A DNA stretch of 64,000 nt from contig NZ_APAT01000015.1 of the NCBI RefSeq assembly GCF_000347775.1, forward strand, positions 372,001 to 436,000, written 5' to 3'. Position numbers and translations under genes: made by a program. Below are positions 46,262 through 56,569 of the stretch, in pieces; positions within the stretch are counted from its first letter, which is position 1; every line of letters begins with the position of its first letter. The stretch comes from Marinobacter santoriniensis NKSG1 (GTDB lineage: Bacteria; Pseudomonadota; Gammaproteobacteria; Pseudomonadales; Oleiphilaceae). Under the pieces are notes generated by a model, which did no database searches, was not told where the DNA came from, and saw nothing but the letters and a program-made list of their open reading frames with translations.

Positions 46262-48679
46262 TTAATGCGTATTTATGCGCTCCGCCGCTTCACCTTCATC
46301 ATCTCGCGGTTTTCCGGAACCGGTTTTCCCGGCTGGAGATTCCGCGTGAGCTTCGGGCGGGTATGCCAGCGCAATGTCCAGCACTTCGTCAATCCAGGTG
46401 ACCGGCCGGATGTCCAGAGACTCTTTGATATTCTCTGGTATCTCCTTGAGATCACGGACGTTTTCTTCCGGGATCAGAACTGTCTTGATACCGCCCCGAT
46501 GGGCCGCCAGCAGTTTTTCCTTGAGCCCGCCAATGGCCAACACACGCCCTCTCAGGGTGATCTCCCCGGTCATCGCAACGTCGGCGCGAACGGGTATCCG
46601 CGTCAGGGCTGACACCAAGGCAGTACACATGCCAATACCGGCACTGGGACCGTCTTTCGGCGTCGCACCCTCCGGAACGTGAACGTGCAGGTCATGTTTT
46701 TCGTGGAAATCGTTTGCAATCCCAAGGCCGGGCGCCCGGCTCCGGACCACGGTCAACGCGGTCTGGATAGACTCCTGCATGACATCGCCGAGCGAACCCG
46801 TTTTGACCACGCGGCCCTTGCCCGGGGTCAGTGCGCATTCGATGGTCAGCAACTCACCGCCCACCTGGGTCCACGCCAGGCCAGTGACCTGACCAATCTG
46901 GTCGCTCTCTTCAGCGAGCCCGTACTTGAACTTCTTGACGCCGGAGTAATCCTCAAGCATCTCCGGTGACAGGGTCACCGCAGCCTTCTCGCCGGCTTCA
47001 ACGTGCTCACGGACAACCTTCCGGCAGATCTTGGCGATCTCCCGCTCAAGCCCGCGCACACCCGCTTCACGAGTGTAGTAGCGGATCAGGTCCCGCAGGG
47101 TCTCTTCCGGAATCTTCAGTTCGTCCTTGCGCAAACCGTTGGCCTTGATCTGCTTGGGCAACAGGTAACGCAGCGCAATATTGACCTTCTCGTCCTCGGT
47201 ATACCCCGGGATTCGAATGATCTCCATACGGTCCAGCAATGCCGGCGGAATATCCATGGAGTTCGACGTACAGACGAACATGACATCCGAGAGATCGTAA
47301 TCCACTTCCAGGTAATGGTCGTTGAAGGTGTGATTCTGCTCCGGATCAAGCACTTCCAGCAGTGCCGAGGCCGGATCTCCCCGATGATCCATACCCATCT
47401 TGTCGATCTCGTCGAACAGGAACAGCGGGTTCTTTACACCCACCTTGGACAGCTTCTGCAGAAGCTTGCCGGGCAAGGCTCCGATATAGGTTTTGCGGTG
47501 CCCGCGGATCTCGGCCTCATCGCGAACGCCGCCGAGGGCCATACGGGTGTATTTCCGATTGGTCGCCCTGGCAATGGACTGCCCCAGGGAAGTCTTACCC
47601 ACCCCTGGAGGCCCCACGAGACACAGGACCGGCCCTTTCACCTTCTTGACCCGGCTCTGGACCGCCAGATACTCCAGAATGCGCTTCTTGACCTCGTCGA
47701 GCCCGTAATGGTCCCGATCCAGGATTTCCCGGGCTTTTTCAATGTCGTGCCGCACGCGGCTGCGCTTTTTCCAGGGAATAGCCAGCATCCAGTCGATGTA
47801 GCCGCGAACAACCGTCGCTTCGGCTGACATCGGCGACATCATCTTGAGCTTGTTCAGTTCCGCTTCGGTTTTCTTGCGGGCTTCTTCCGGCAGGCCGGCT
47901 TCTTCGAGCTTGTTCTCAAGCTCCTCGAAATCGTTATTGCCCTCACCGAGCTGGCCCATTTCCTTCTGGATGGCCTTCATCTGCTCATTGAGGTAATACT
48001 CGCGCTGGCTGCGCTCCATCTGCTTCTTGACCCGGCCACGAATGCGCTTCTCAACCTCGATCAGATCGATCTCGCCATCCAGCTTGCCGAGCAAGAGATC
48101 AACACGCTTGCGCACGTCCAGCGCTTCCAGCAACTCCTGCTTCTCGGGAATCCGCATCTCGAGGTGGGCCGCCATGGTATCAGCCAGGCGCTCAAGCTCC
48201 TCGATGCCCGTCAGTGCATTCGACACTTCTGACGGCACTTTCTTCGAAAGTTTCACGAACTTCTCGAACTCGTCCATCAATGTCTTGACGAGCACGTCTT
48301 CTTCCCGCTCAGGCAATCCTTCTTCATCAAGCATTATGGCTCCACCGGTGAGGTAGTCGCCTTCCTTGATATCCCGGATCGAAGCCCGGGCATTGCCTTC
48401 GACCAGCACCTTGACCGTACCATCCGGGAGCCGAAGCATCTGCAAGACAGTGGCCAGCGTGCCCATTTCGAACACATCTTTGGCACCAGGCTCATCAGTG
48501 GAGGCATCTTTCTGTGCCACCAGCAGGATTTCCTTACTGCCCTCCATGGCCGCTTCCAGCGCCTGGATGGATTTTTCACGGCCGACAAACAACGGAACCA
48601 CCATGTGCGGGAACACCACGACGTCCCTCAGCGGGAGCAACGGGTATTCTTGCACGGTATCTTCGGGTATCAGGGTCAT
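46262..48679 (-). CDS. lon: ATP-dependent protease Lon
   Basis: Lon degrades misfolded and regulatory proteins in the cytoplasm. The 805-residue protein has the N-terminal substrate domain ([20 protein letters not shown]) and an AAA+ domain with Walker [10 protein letters not shown] and Walker [11 protein letters not shown]. The C-terminal protease domain has the serine in [17 protein letters not shown] and the lysine in [15 protein letters not shown] hydrophilic tail of about 25 residues extends past the usual end. The upstream gap holds a possible heat-shock promoter, and the clpX terminator separates the two genes. Confidence 0.97.
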   Translation of the reverse strand: MTLIPEDTVQEYPLLPLRDVVVFPHMVVPLFVGREKSIQALEAAMEGSKEILLVAQKDASTDEPGAKDVFEMGTLATVLQMLRLPDGTVKVLVEGNARASIRDIKEGDYLTGGAIMLDEEGLPEREEDVLVKTLMDEFEKFVKLSKKVPSEVSNALTGIEELERLADTMAAHLEMRIPEKQELLEALDVRKRVDLLLGKLDGEIDLIEVEKRIRGRVKKQMERSQREYYLNEQMKAIQKEMGQLGEGNNDFEELENKLEEAGLPEEARKKTEAELNKLKMMSPMSAEATVVRGYIDWMLAIPWKKRSRVRHDIEKAREILDRDHYGLDEVKKRILEYLAVQSRVKKVKGPVLCLVGPPGVGKTSLGQSIARATNRKYTRMALGGVRDEAEIRGHRKTYIGALPGKLLQKLSKVGVKNPLFLFDEIDKMGMDHRGDPASALLEVLDPEQNHTFNDHYLEVDYDLSDVMFVCTSNSMDIPPALLDRMEIIRIPGYTEDEKVNIALRYLLPKQIKANGLRKDELKIPEETLRDLIRYYTREAGVRGLEREIAKICRKVVREHVEAGEKAAVTLSPEMLEDYSGVKKFKYGLAEESDQIGQVTGLAWTQVGGELLTIECALTPGKGRVVKTGSLGDVMQESIQTALTVVRSRAPGLGIANDFHEKHDLHVHVPEGATPKDGPSAGIGMCTALVSALTRIPVRADVAMTGEITLRGRVLAIGGLKEKLLAAHRGGIKTVLIPEENVRDLKEIPENIKESLDIRPVTWIDEVLDIALAYPPEAHAESPAGKTGSGKPRDDEGEAAERINTH

Positions 48680-48721
48680 AGGAATTCCTCTGACGGTATT
48701 TCTTTCAGCATATCACCCTTC

Positions 48722-48748
48722 ATTGGGGCGCCAATGGAAATTGCAATC
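48722..48748 (-). promoter_or_regulatory. possible sigma-32-type promoter of lon
   Basis: On the minus strand, ATTGCAA (48742-48748) and CCCCAATG (48722-48729) resemble the heat-shock -35 CTTGAAA and -10 CCCCAT elements. Their spacing is 12 bases, slightly short. The -10 overlaps an inverted repeat CATTGG-N4-CCAATG at 48722-48737. It lies about 45 bases before the lon start. Confidence 0.35.
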
Positions 48749-48798
48749 TTTTTACGAAACGAAACGGGCGGGTACATATACGGTGGGAAGGCGATACG

Positions 48799-48824
48799 AA
48801 AAGGGGGCGCAACCGCCCCCTTTT
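48799..48824 (-). terminator. terminator after clpX
   Basis: A stem AAAAGGGGGCG / CGCCCCCTTTT with a four-base loop lies 40 bases after the clpX stop, with a T-run at the end of the stem on the minus strand. It separates clpX from lon. Confidence 0.85.
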
Positions 48825-48863
48825 CCATGCCTCACGGCTGACTTCAGTGAACAGATCCGTCGA

Positions 48864-50147
48864 TCAGTCCTCGGGTACAGCCTTGGCGTGATCCGAACTG
48901 GCGTAAATCTTGAACGGCTCGGAATCGCCATTGATCACGCTTTCGTCGATCACCACCTTGCTGACGTCGTGCTCAGACGGAATCTGATACATGGTGTCCA
49001 GCAGGGTCGCTTCCATAATGGACCGGAGACCGCGGGCGCCGGTTTTCCGCTCCATCGCCTTGCGCGCCACGGCACGCAGAGCGTCTTCCCGGAAATCAAG
49101 CTCGACCCCTTCCATATCGAACAGCTTCTGATACTGCTTGGTCAGCGCGTTCTTGGGCTGGGTCAGAATCTGCACGAGCGCGTCTTCATCAAGTTCGGTC
49201 AGGGTTGCCACGACCGGCAGCCGGCCGACGAATTCCGGAATCAGGCCGAACTTCACCAGATCCTCGGTTTCGACATCCTTGATGATGTCTCCGGTCGCCT
49301 TGCTGTCATCCTGACTCTTGACCGTGGCCGAGAAGCCAATGGAACTGCGATCCGACCGCTCCTGAATCACCTTTTCCAGGCCGGCAAACGCACCGCCACA
49401 GATGAACAGCATGTTGGTGGTGTCCACTTGCAGGAATTCCTGCTGTGGATGCTTTCTACCACCCTGCGGCGGCACAGAGGCGACTGTCCCTTCGATCAGT
49501 TTCAGTAACGCCTGCTGCACACCCTCGCCCGAGACGTCCCGAGTGATGGAAGGGTTGTCCGACTTTCTGGAAATCTTGTCGATTTCATCAATATAGACAA
49601 TGCCCCGCTGCGCCTTGTCGACGTCGTAATCGCATTTCTGAAGCAGTTTCTGGATGATGTTCTCAACGTCCTCACCCACGTAACCCGCCTCGGTCAGCGT
49701 CGTGGCATCAGCAATGGTGAACGGGACGTTCAACATGCGCGCCAGCGTTTCAGCCAGCAGCGTCTTACCGCTTCCCGTCGGGCCGATCAGGAGAATGTTA
49801 CTCTTGCCCAGTTCGACATCGCTCTTGCCTTCACCGTAGCGCAACCGCTTGTAGTGGTTGTATACAGCGACAGACAGCACCACCTTGGCTCGGTCCTGGC
49901 CAATGACGTACTCATCCAGAGTCTCCCGGATTTCCGCCGGTGAAGGAAGACGATCACTGCTTTCTTCCTCAGCGTTTTCCTGGATCTCCTCGCGGATGAT
50001 GTCATTGCACAGGTCTACGCACTCGTCGCAGATGAACACCGAGGGCCCTGCGATGAGTTTCCGGACTTCATGCTGGCTCTTTCCACAAAACGAGCAGTAC
50101 AGCAACTTGCCGTTATCGTCGCCTCTGCCGTTTCTTTCATCTGCCAT
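48864..50147 (-). CDS. clpX: ATP-dependent Clp protease ATP-binding subunit ClpX
   Basis: ClpX unfolds tagged proteins and feeds them to ClpP. The 427-residue protein has the N-terminal C4 zinc domain ([17 protein letters not shown], then CDECVDLC), Walker [13 protein letters not shown] and Walker [14 protein letters not shown]. The ClpP-binding loop IGF lies in [10 protein letters not shown]. It also has the pore sequence YVGEDVENI. It lies 76 bases after clpP in the usual clpPX order and is followed by a terminator. Confidence 0.97.
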   Translation of the reverse strand: MADERNGRGDDNGKLLYCSFCGKSQHEVRKLIAGPSVFICDECVDLCNDIIREEIQENAEEESSDRLPSPAEIRETLDEYVIGQDRAKVVLSVAVYNHYKRLRYGEGKSDVELGKSNILLIGPTGSGKTLLAETLARMLNVPFTIADATTLTEAGYVGEDVENIIQKLLQKCDYDVDKAQRGIVYIDEIDKISRKSDNPSITRDVSGEGVQQALLKLIEGTVASVPPQGGRKHPQQEFLQVDTTNMLFICGGAFAGLEKVIQERSDRSSIGFSATVKSQDDSKATGDIIKDVETEDLVKFGLIPEFVGRLPVVATLTELDEDALVQILTQPKNALTKQYQKLFDMEGVELDFREDALRAVARKAMERKTGARGLRSIMEATLLDTMYQIPSEHDVSKVVIDESVINGDSEPFKIYASSDHAKAVPED

Positions 50148-50223
50148 TGAATTACCTCTGCTCTTTTACAGCCGGCGTTACTGGCTGATACGCCGGCCAA
50201 GGATGATGCGATGACTTTCAGTA

Positions 50224-50859
50224 TTATGTATTCGGTGCGCGCTTATCAAGTACCGAATCAATCAACCCGTACTCTTTGGCCTGGTCCGGATCCATGAAAT
50301 AGTCACGGTCGGTATCCCTGGCGATGGTCTCCAGGTCCTGCCCGGTATGGTGAGCCAGCAGGGAGTTCAGGGTGTGGCGAATTTTCAGAATCTCACGGGT
50401 GTGGATCTCGATATCGGTCGCCTGCCCCTGATATCCGCCGAGCGGCTGGTGGATCATCACCCGGCTGTGCGGCAGACAGGCCCGTTTGCCCTCTGCACCA
50501 CCTGCGAGAAGGAATGCGCCCATGCTGGCTGCCTGACCAATACAGAGCGTCGCCACATCCGGCTTGATAAACTGCATGGTGTCATAGATGGACATACCCG
50601 CAGTTACGGAGCCACCCGGGCTGTTGATATAAAGGTGAATGTCCTTGTCAGGGTTCTCGGATTCCAGGAAAAGCATCTGAGCCACAATCAGGTTCGCCAT
50701 ATGGTCTTCGACCGGACCAACCATAAAGATCACCCGTTCCTTGAGAAGACGGGAATAGATGTCGAAAGAGCGCTCGCCCCGAGCGGTCTGTTCGATGACG
50801 ATTGGCACCAGGCCAGAATTGGTAACCATTGCGGGACCATCGATTGGTTTCTGCGTCAT
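50224..50859 (-). CDS. clpP: ATP-dependent Clp protease proteolytic subunit ClpP
   Basis: ClpP is the barrel-forming serine peptidase that works with ClpX. The 211-residue protein has the catalytic serine in [18 protein letters not shown], the histidine in [14 protein letters not shown] and the acid in [32 protein letters not shown] forms the oxyanion region. A short N-terminal propeptide precedes the mature start. An AAGGAG box lies upstream of the ATG. tig lies upstream with its own terminator. Confidence 0.97.
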   Translation of the reverse strand: MTQKPIDGPAMVTNSGLVPIVIEQTARGERSFDIYSRLLKERVIFMVGPVEDHMANLIVAQMLFLESENPDKDIHLYINSPGGSVTAGMSIYDTMQFIKPDVATLCIGQAASMGAFLLAGGAEGKRACLPHSRVMIHQPLGGYQGQATDIEIHTREILKIRHTLNSLLAHHTGQDLETIARDTDRDYFMDPDQAKEYGLIDSVLDKRAPNT

Positions 50860-50955
50860 GTGCGCCTGAACTCCTTGTGGACAATGGGTTGTGGCGTTCG
50901 GCCACGAATTTTCAACATGTTGGCATCCAATACTGTGCCACCAGTCGGCCCAGAT

Positions 50956-50984
50956 GAAAACAGCCGGACATGCCGGCTGTTTTC
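50956..50984 (-). terminator. terminator after tig
   Basis: A 12-base-pair stem GAAAACAGCCGG / CCGGCTGTTTTC with a five-base loop lies 44 bases after the tig stop; on the minus strand the stem ends in TTTTC. It separates tig from clpP, perhaps partially. Confidence 0.75.
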
Positions 50985-51028
50985 GGATTCGGCCAACGTG
51001 ACCGGCTGTACCGGCCAGTCACCGTCGC

Positions 51029-52333
51029 TTAACGCTGCGGCTGGCCCGCAGCAACGGCCTCTTCGTACTTCATCTTCTTCTCTTTGACCTTGGCCTGGGC
51101 CAGTACGTGGTCGACGACCGCGTCTTCCAGTACAGAAGACTCTATCTGGGACTTCTGGTCCGGGTTGTTGTTGAAGTGCGCAACAACTTCCTCTGGCTGT
51201 TCATACGTTGAAGCAATTTCCTGGATCTTTTCTTCAACCTTCGCAGGATCCGCCTTCAGATCATTCTGCTTGACCACTTCCTGGAACAGCAGGCCGGTCT
51301 TGACGCGACGAGTAGCCTGCTCCTCAAAGATTTCCTTGGGCAGCTGCTGGAAATCTACCTGGCCACCAAAACGCTGAACCGCGTCCTGACGCAGGCGATC
51401 AATTTCCTGATCAACCAGCGCGGCCGGCACGTCGAGCTCGGTCGTTTCCAGAAGGCCGTCAACGACATCGTTCTTGACCTTGTTGGACACCGCCTGCTTG
51501 AGCTCGCGCTCCATGTTCTTCTTCACTTCCTCACGGAAAGTGGCTTCATCTTCGGCTTCGATACCGAAGTTCTTGAAGAACTCGGTGTTCAGCTCGGGCA
51601 ACTGAGGCTCTTCCACCTTGTGGATCTTGATCTCGAACTTGGCCGGCTTACCCGCGAGGTCTTCATTGTGGTAGTCCTCCGGGAAAGTCACTTCGATTTC
51701 CATGTCTTCGCCGGCCTTGCCACCAACGATGGCCTTCTCGAATCCCGGAATCATCTGCCCGGAGCCCAGCGTCAGACGCTGCCCCTCGGCAGAGCCGCCT
51801 TCGAACTCCTCGCCATCAATGTAACCCTTGAAGTCGATGGTCACGATGTCCTTGTTCTTGGACTTGCGCTTGACTTCTTTCATCGTAGCCTGCTGACGAC
51901 GCAGGTTGTCGATCATGGTATCGATGTCTTTATCGGTCACATCGGAAGCGGGCTTTTCGATGGCAATCTTGCTGAGATCCCCGAGCTCGATTTCCGGCAG
52001 TACTTCGAAAGTCGCCACGAACTCGAGATCCTTGCCCTCTTCCATGGTCTTCGGCTCGAACTGCGGCCAGCCCGCAGGGTTGATGTCCTGCTCCTGCAGT
52101 GCCTTGATGTAGTTGTCGCGCATAACCTCGCCAACCACTTCCTGACGGATGCTGTCACCGAAACGACGCTTGACCACGCTCATGGGCACCTTGCCAGGAC
52201 GGAAACCATTCAAACGCACAGTGCGCGCTGTTTCCTGCAGGCGTTTCTGGACCGCCTGGTCGATTTCCTGGGCGGGCACACCAATCGTCATGCGACGCTC
52301 GATGTTGGAGGTCGTTTCAACAGACACTTGCAT
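51029..52333 (-). CDS. tig: trigger factor, ribosome-associated chaperone
   Basis: Trigger factor binds the ribosome exit and shields new chains. The 434-residue protein has the ribosome-binding signature in LNGFRPGKVPMSVVKRRFG (the GFRxGKxP motif). A peptidyl-prolyl isomerase domain follows (about residues 150-245, with TIDFKGYIDGEEFEGGSAE). The long helical C-terminal domain ends in KMKYEEAVAAGQPQR. It follows the tRNA cluster and precedes clpP, the order seen in Pseudomonas. Confidence 0.97.
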   Translation of the reverse strand: MQVSVETTSNIERRMTIGVPAQEIDQAVQKRLQETARTVRLNGFRPGKVPMSVVKRRFGDSIRQEVVGEVMRDNYIKALQEQDINPAGWPQFEPKTMEEGKDLEFVATFEVLPEIELGDLSKIAIEKPASDVTDKDIDTMIDNLRRQQATMKEVKRKSKNKDIVTIDFKGYIDGEEFEGGSAEGQRLTLGSGQMIPGFEKAIVGGKAGEDMEIEVTFPEDYHNEDLAGKPAKFEIKIHKVEEPQLPELNTEFFKNFGIEAEDEATFREEVKKNMERELKQAVSNKVKNDVVDGLLETTELDVPAALVDQEIDRLRQDAVQRFGGQVDFQQLPKEIFEEQATRRVKTGLLFQEVVKQNDLKADPAKVEEKIQEIASTYEQPEEVVAHFNNNPDQKSQIESSVLEDAVVDHVLAQAKVKEKKMKYEEAVAAGQPQR

Positions 52334-52550
52334 GGAAGATCCTCAAATTACAGGTTCGGTATGTGAATGAATTTTATCAATAAATCCTGCCCCTACTGCG
52401 AAACTGCAGAGTGGGCGAAAATTAAAAGGCCGTAGTTTACCACGGTTTGCACCGCCGAGAGAATCATCTGTACGACCCTATTAAAGGCCACAGGAGAACT
52501 CCGGAATACCGGCGTATAGAGATTGGGGATGAATTGACAAAATGAAAGGG

Positions 52551-52635
52551 TGGTGCGAGAGGAGAGACTCGAACTCTCACGGGTTGCCCCACTGGAACCT
52601 AAATCCAGCGCGTCTACCAGTTCCGCCACTCTCGC
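52551..52635 (-). tRNA. tRNA-Leu (anticodon UAG)
   Basis: The minus strand gives an 85-base tRNA with encoded CCA. The acceptor stem is GCGAGAG / CTCTCGC, the D-arm region TGGCGGAACTGGTAGACGC, the anticodon TAG in CTGGATTTAGGTTCCAG, a leucine-type variable arm and the T-loop GTTCGAGTC. It is the last tRNA of the cluster before tig. Confidence 0.96.
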
Positions 52636-52714
52636 ATGCACTGCGCTGACCAGAAGACATCAAAAAACGCGTTCGAGGTCCAGTCACTGCGGAAATTCAA
52701 GGCTTGGGGAAAAG

Positions 52715-52791
52715 TGGGGTGGACGAAGGGGTTCGAACCCTCGACCGCAGGAGTCACAATCCTGAGCTCTACCAACTGAGCTACGTCCACC
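52715..52791 (-). tRNA. tRNA-His (anticodon GUG)
   Basis: The minus strand gives a tRNA with anticodon GTG in CAGGATTGTGACTCCTG, T-loop GGTTCGAACCC and encoded CCA. The extra 5' G (position -1) opposite C73 expected for histidine tRNAs can be read at the acceptor end. Confidence 0.96.
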
Positions 52792-52874
52792 ACATCAAGA
52801 CGTACCTTTCGGTACCTTCAACTTTTCAACTTTGCTGCCTGTGGCGCCCGGCGCGAACCAGGCCTGAGGCTTAA

Positions 52875-52951
52875 TGGCGCGCCCGGCAGGACTCGAACCT
52901 GCGACCATCCGCTTAGAAGGCGGATGCTCTATCCAGCTGAGCTACGGGCGC
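52875..52951 (-). tRNA. tRNA-Arg (anticodon UCU)
   Basis: A 77-base tRNA on the minus strand with acceptor GCGCCCG / CGGGCGC, anticodon TCT in TCCGCCTTCTAAGCGGA, T-loop GGTTCGAGTCC and encoded CCA. Confidence 0.95.
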
Positions 52952-52983
52952 CTGACCGTTCGCCCACCTGAACATTCAGAAAT

Positions 52984-53060
52984 TGGTCGGGGTAGAGAGA
53001 TTCGAACTCCCGACATCCTGCTCCCAAAGCAGGCGCGCTACCAGACTGCGCTATACCCCG
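52984..53060 (-). tRNA. tRNA-Pro (anticodon UGG)
   Basis: A 77-base tRNA on the minus strand with acceptor CGGGGTA / TACCCCG, anticodon TGG in CCTGCTTTGGGAGCAGG, T-loop AGTTCGAATCT and encoded CCA. It is the first tRNA of the cluster, 33 bases after a strong promoter. Confidence 0.96.
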
Positions 53061-53099
53061 TCTGCCTGAACAACAAGTGCCTCAGCAAAGTTGGCGCGC

Positions 53100-53128
53100 A
53101 TATTACCGGCGCCGGAGGACGCCGTCAA
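53100..53128 (-). promoter_or_regulatory. sigma-70 promoter of the tRNA Pro-Arg-His-Leu operon
   Basis: On the minus strand, TTGACG (53123-53128) and TAATAT (53100-53105) are separated by exactly 17 bases and followed by a GC-rich discriminator GCGCGCC, the pattern of growth-rate-controlled stable-RNA promoters. The presumed start is about 33 bases before tRNA-Pro. Confidence 0.75.
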
Positions 53129-53286
53129 CACGCATTTGGAAAATCCTGTCGGCACTCGCCTTTCCAGATGACTCGAAACCCCGGGAGAAGTTCCCTCTGC
53201 ACAAAATCGTCGAATTGGAGTTCGGACGGAAGCATGAGACAATTCCCCGCCTTCATTTACCGATGCCCAACCGACAAGACGGAATT

Positions 53287-54144
53287 ATGAGCGCGAAACT
53301 TATTAACGGAAAAGAGATTGCTGCACAGGTCCGACAGCAGGTCGCAGCCGGCGTGGAAGCGAGAAAACAGAAAGGCCTGCGTGCGCCGGGCCTGGCCGTG
53401 GTTCTGGTCGGCAACGACCCGGCTTCCCGCGTTTACGTTGGCAACAAGATCAAGGCCTGCGAAGAGACCGGCATCCTCTCCCTCTCCTACGATCTGCCGG
53501 AGGACACCTCCCAGGACGCCCTTGAAGCCCTGGTGGACGAGCTCAATGAAAACCCTGCCGTAGATGGAATACTTGTCCAGCTGCCCCTGCCTTCACACCT
53601 CGATGCGGACCCGATTCTCGTCAAGATTCGCCCGGACAAGGATGTGGATGGCTTTCATCCATACAACATCGGCCGACTGATGCAGCGCAAGCCCACGCTA
53701 CGCCCCTGTACCCCGGCCGGCGTCATTACCCTGCTCGACTCCATAAACACCCCCTACAAGGGCCAGCATGCCGTCATCGTGGGCGCCTCCAACATTGTCG
53801 GCCGCCCCATGAGCATGGAACTCCTCCTGAGAGGCGCCACAACCACGGTTTGCCATCGTTTTACCGATAACCTGGGAAAATACGTTGGTGAAGCCGATAT
53901 CCTGATCGCCGCAGCCGGTAAGCCGGGACTGGTCAAAGGCGAGTGGATCAAGCCGGGATCCACGGTCATCGACGTGGGCATGAACCGGACCGACGACGGA
54001 AAACTGAGAGGCGACGTCGAATTTGAGGTCGCTGCCGAGCGGGCTGCGTACATCACTCCCGTGCCCGGTGGCGTTGGACCAATGACGATCGCAACACTCC
54101 TTCAGAACACTCTGTACGCCGCGGACGTCCTGCACGAGGACTGA
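53287..54144 (+). CDS. folD: bifunctional methylenetetrahydrofolate dehydrogenase/cyclohydrolase
   Basis: FolD interconverts 5,10-methylene- and 10-formyl-tetrahydrofolate, using NADP. The 285-residue protein has the active-site region [18 protein letters not shown] with the catalytic lysine, and [29 protein letters not shown] and the NADP-binding [14 protein letters not shown] follow, then [13 protein letters not shown] near the end. The ATG at 53287 (MSAKLING) gives the family N-terminus; the frame is open further back. It is divergent from the tRNA operon and ends at a strong shared terminator. Confidence 0.96.
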   Translation: MSAKLINGKEIAAQVRQQVAAGVEARKQKGLRAPGLAVVLVGNDPASRVYVGNKIKACEETGILSLSYDLPEDTSQDALEALVDELNENPAVDGILVQLPLPSHLDADPILVKIRPDKDVDGFHPYNIGRLMQRKPTLRPCTPAGVITLLDSINTPYKGQHAVIVGASNIVGRPMSMELLLRGATTTVCHRFTDNLGKYVGEADILIAAAGKPGLVKGEWIKPGSTVIDVGMNRTDDGKLRGDVEFEVAAERAAYITPVPGGVGPMTIATLLQNTLYAADVLHED

Positions 54145-54194
54145 TACTCCTGAGCGGTGCAACCCTGAGCTCAACCCCGGGGTCGTACAGACAC

Positions 54195-54225
54195 AAAAAA
54201 CCCGCGGTAAACCGCGGGTTTTTTT
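54195..54225. terminator. bidirectional terminator between folD and glcB
   Basis: A stem AAAAAACCCGCGG / CCGCGGGTTTTTT with a four-base loop lies between the convergent folD and glcB genes. T-runs on both strands make it a bidirectional terminator. Confidence 0.92.
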
Positions 54226-54238
54226 ATGCACCGAAGCC

Positions 54239-56419
54239 TTACTGGCCGTATTTGGCCTTGGCCTTCTGACGGTAGGCGTGCAGAAGCGGTTCGGTATAGC
54301 CGTTCGGCTGCTCACAGCCCTTGAGGACCAGCGCCATGGCGGCTTCGAACGCGACGCTATCATCGAAGTTCGGTGCCATGTTGCGATAGGCAGGATCGCC
54401 AGCATTCTGCTGATCAACCACCGCAGCCATACGCTTCATGGTTTCTTCGATCTGCGCTTCCGTGCAGATGCCATGGTGCAGCCAGTTGGCCAGCAACTGG
54501 GAAGAAATCCGCAGGGTTGCGCGATCTTCCATCAGGCCCACGTTATTGATGTCGGGCACCTTGGAGCAACCCACACCCTGATCGATCCAGCGCACTACGT
54601 AACCCAGAATACCCTGGGCATTGTTATCCAGCTCCTGCTGGATCTCGTCGGCCCCCAGGGAGGACGGATCGTCCATCACAGGCACGGTCAGGATATCGTC
54701 GAGGTTGGCGCGAGCGCGGCTTTCCAGCTGCTTTTGCACGTCGGCAACACTGACCTGGTGGTAATGGGTTGCGTGCAGGGTCGCCGCCGTCGGAGACGGA
54801 ACCCAGGCCGTATTTGCACCGGCCTTCGGGTGACCGATCTTGGCTTCCAGCATGCCGGCCATCAGGTCAGGCATGGCCCACATGCCCTTACCGATCTGGG
54901 CAACGCCCCGGAAACCGGTTTCCAGTCCGATGTCGACGTTCCACTGCTCGTATGCATTGATCCAGGTCGCCTGCTTCATCTGGCCTTTGCGAATGAAGGG
55001 ACCCAGCTCCATGGAGGTGTGAATTTCGTCTCCGGTACGGTCCAGGAAGCCGGTATTGATAAATACCGCACGCTCTTTCGCAGCCTCGATGCACGCCTTC
55101 AGGTTAACGGTCGTACGACGCTCCTCGTCCATGATACCCACTTTCAGGGTGAAGCGCGGAAGCCCAAGCGCATCCTCAACACGACCAAAGAATTCGTTGG
55201 TGAACGCCACTTCCTCAGGGCCGTGCATCTTGGGCTTCACGATGTACATGGAACCCTTGGTGCTGTTCTGGAACTGGCCGTTACCCTTGAGGTCGTGAAT
55301 GGCGATCAGGGACGTGATCAGACCATCCATCAGGCCTTCCGGAATCTCGTTGCCATCCTTCAGCAGGACTGCCGGGTTGGTCATCAGGTGACCAACGTTA
55401 CGGATGAACATCAGGCTGCGACCCTTCAGCACTACTTCACTGCCATCGGCACCGGTGTAAGTGCGATCCGCGTTCATCTTGCGAGTCATCTGCTGGCCGC
55501 CCTTTTCAAAGGTCTCCTGCAGGTCACCCTTCATCAGACCCAGCCAGTTGCGGTAGGCCAGCGCCTTGTCGTCCGCGTCAACCGCGGCTACGGAGTCCTC
55601 ACAATCCATGATGGTGGTCAGCGCTGACTCCATCAGGACGTCTTTCACGTGGGCACCGTCGTCCTTGCCGATCGGATGACTGGCATCGATCTGGATTTCG
55701 AAATGCATGCCGTTCTTGACCAGGAGCACGCCCGTGGGGGCATCGGCAGCGCCGGTAAAGCCGACAAAGCCTGCCTCATCTTTCAGGCCAGTGGTCTCAC
55801 CGTTCTGCAGCTTGACGACCAGTTTGCCACCCTCGACCGAGTACTTGGCGGCGTCTTTGTGACTGCCCGATGCCAGCGGAGCAGAGCTGTCCAGCAGGTT
55901 GCGGGCCCACTCAATTACCTTGGCGCCACGAACCGGATTGTAGCCCGGGCCTTTCTGGGCACCATCCTCTTCGGAAATGGCATCGGTGCCGTAGAGCGCA
56001 TCGTACAGGCTACCCCAACGGGCGTTGGCCGCGTTCAGTGCGAAGCGCGCATTCATGATCGGAACAACCAGCTGCGGCCCCGCCATGGTGGCCACTTCAG
56101 GATCCACATTGGAGGTGGAGATCTTGAACTCCGCCGGCTCTTCCACGAGGTAGCCAATGTCTTTCAGAAAGGCCTTGTATTCGGCCATGTCCAGCTTCTG
56201 ACCCTTGTGGTCACGGTTCCAGCTGTCCATCTTTTCCTGGATCGCATCGCGCTTGGCCAGCAGCTCGCGGTTACGTGGCGCAAGCTCGTTCACGATCTTG
56301 TCAAATTCGGCCCAGAATTTATCGGCATCGATTCCGGTGCCCGGGATCGCTTCGTTGTTCACGAAGTCATACAGATTCTTTGCGACCTGAATGCCGCCGA
56401 CTTGTACGCGTTCTGTCAT
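54239..56419 (-). CDS. glcB: malate synthase G
   Basis: Malate synthase G condenses glyoxylate with acetyl-CoA to malate, allowing growth on C2 units from fatty acids, alkanes or acetate. The 726-residue protein has the expected length for the G form. Visible motifs are [18 protein letters not shown] near the active site, [18 protein letters not shown], and [16 protein letters not shown] with the catalytic arginine. [16 protein letters not shown] and the late acid-bearing [18 protein letters not shown] follow. The ATG at 56419 is preferred over an upstream ATG. It lies between folD and cysS, which are close neighbours in Pseudomonas. Confidence 0.96.
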   Translation of the reverse strand: MTERVQVGGIQVAKNLYDFVNNEAIPGTGIDADKFWAEFDKIVNELAPRNRELLAKRDAIQEKMDSWNRDHKGQKLDMAEYKAFLKDIGYLVEEPAEFKISTSNVDPEVATMAGPQLVVPIMNARFALNAANARWGSLYDALYGTDAISEEDGAQKGPGYNPVRGAKVIEWARNLLDSSAPLASGSHKDAAKYSVEGGKLVVKLQNGETTGLKDEAGFVGFTGAADAPTGVLLVKNGMHFEIQIDASHPIGKDDGAHVKDVLMESALTTIMDCEDSVAAVDADDKALAYRNWLGLMKGDLQETFEKGGQQMTRKMNADRTYTGADGSEVVLKGRSLMFIRNVGHLMTNPAVLLKDGNEIPEGLMDGLITSLIAIHDLKGNGQFQNSTKGSMYIVKPKMHGPEEVAFTNEFFGRVEDALGLPRFTLKVGIMDEERRTTVNLKACIEAAKERAVFINTGFLDRTGDEIHTSMELGPFIRKGQMKQATWINAYEQWNVDIGLETGFRGVAQIGKGMWAMPDLMAGMLEAKIGHPKAGANTAWVPSPTAATLHATHYHQVSVADVQKQLESRARANLDDILTVPVMDDPSSLGADEIQQELDNNAQGILGYVVRWIDQGVGCSKVPDINNVGLMEDRATLRISSQLLANWLHHGICTEAQIEETMKRMAAVVDQQNAGDPAYRNMAPNFDDSVAFEAAMALVLKGCEQPNGYTEPLLHAYRQKAKAKYGQ

Positions 56420-56569
56420 CGTTGTCTGCCTCAGTGGGTTACGTTTCCCGACTCCCCCTTCGCTTCGAGGGGGCATTCTAATTTGAGCGCCGCATTGTAA
56501 GGGAAAATCCTTACAAGATCATTCCTGCGCGCGCAAAACTGGTCTGACCAACTGGCCGCACCCGCAAAT

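Noticed and set aside
52393..53290. Open frames across the tRNA cluster with peptides such as MHARVAELVDALDLGSSG and GSNPRPQESQS
   Set aside because: These are translations of tRNA genes, a well-known source of false protein annotations; the tRNAs themselves are clear.
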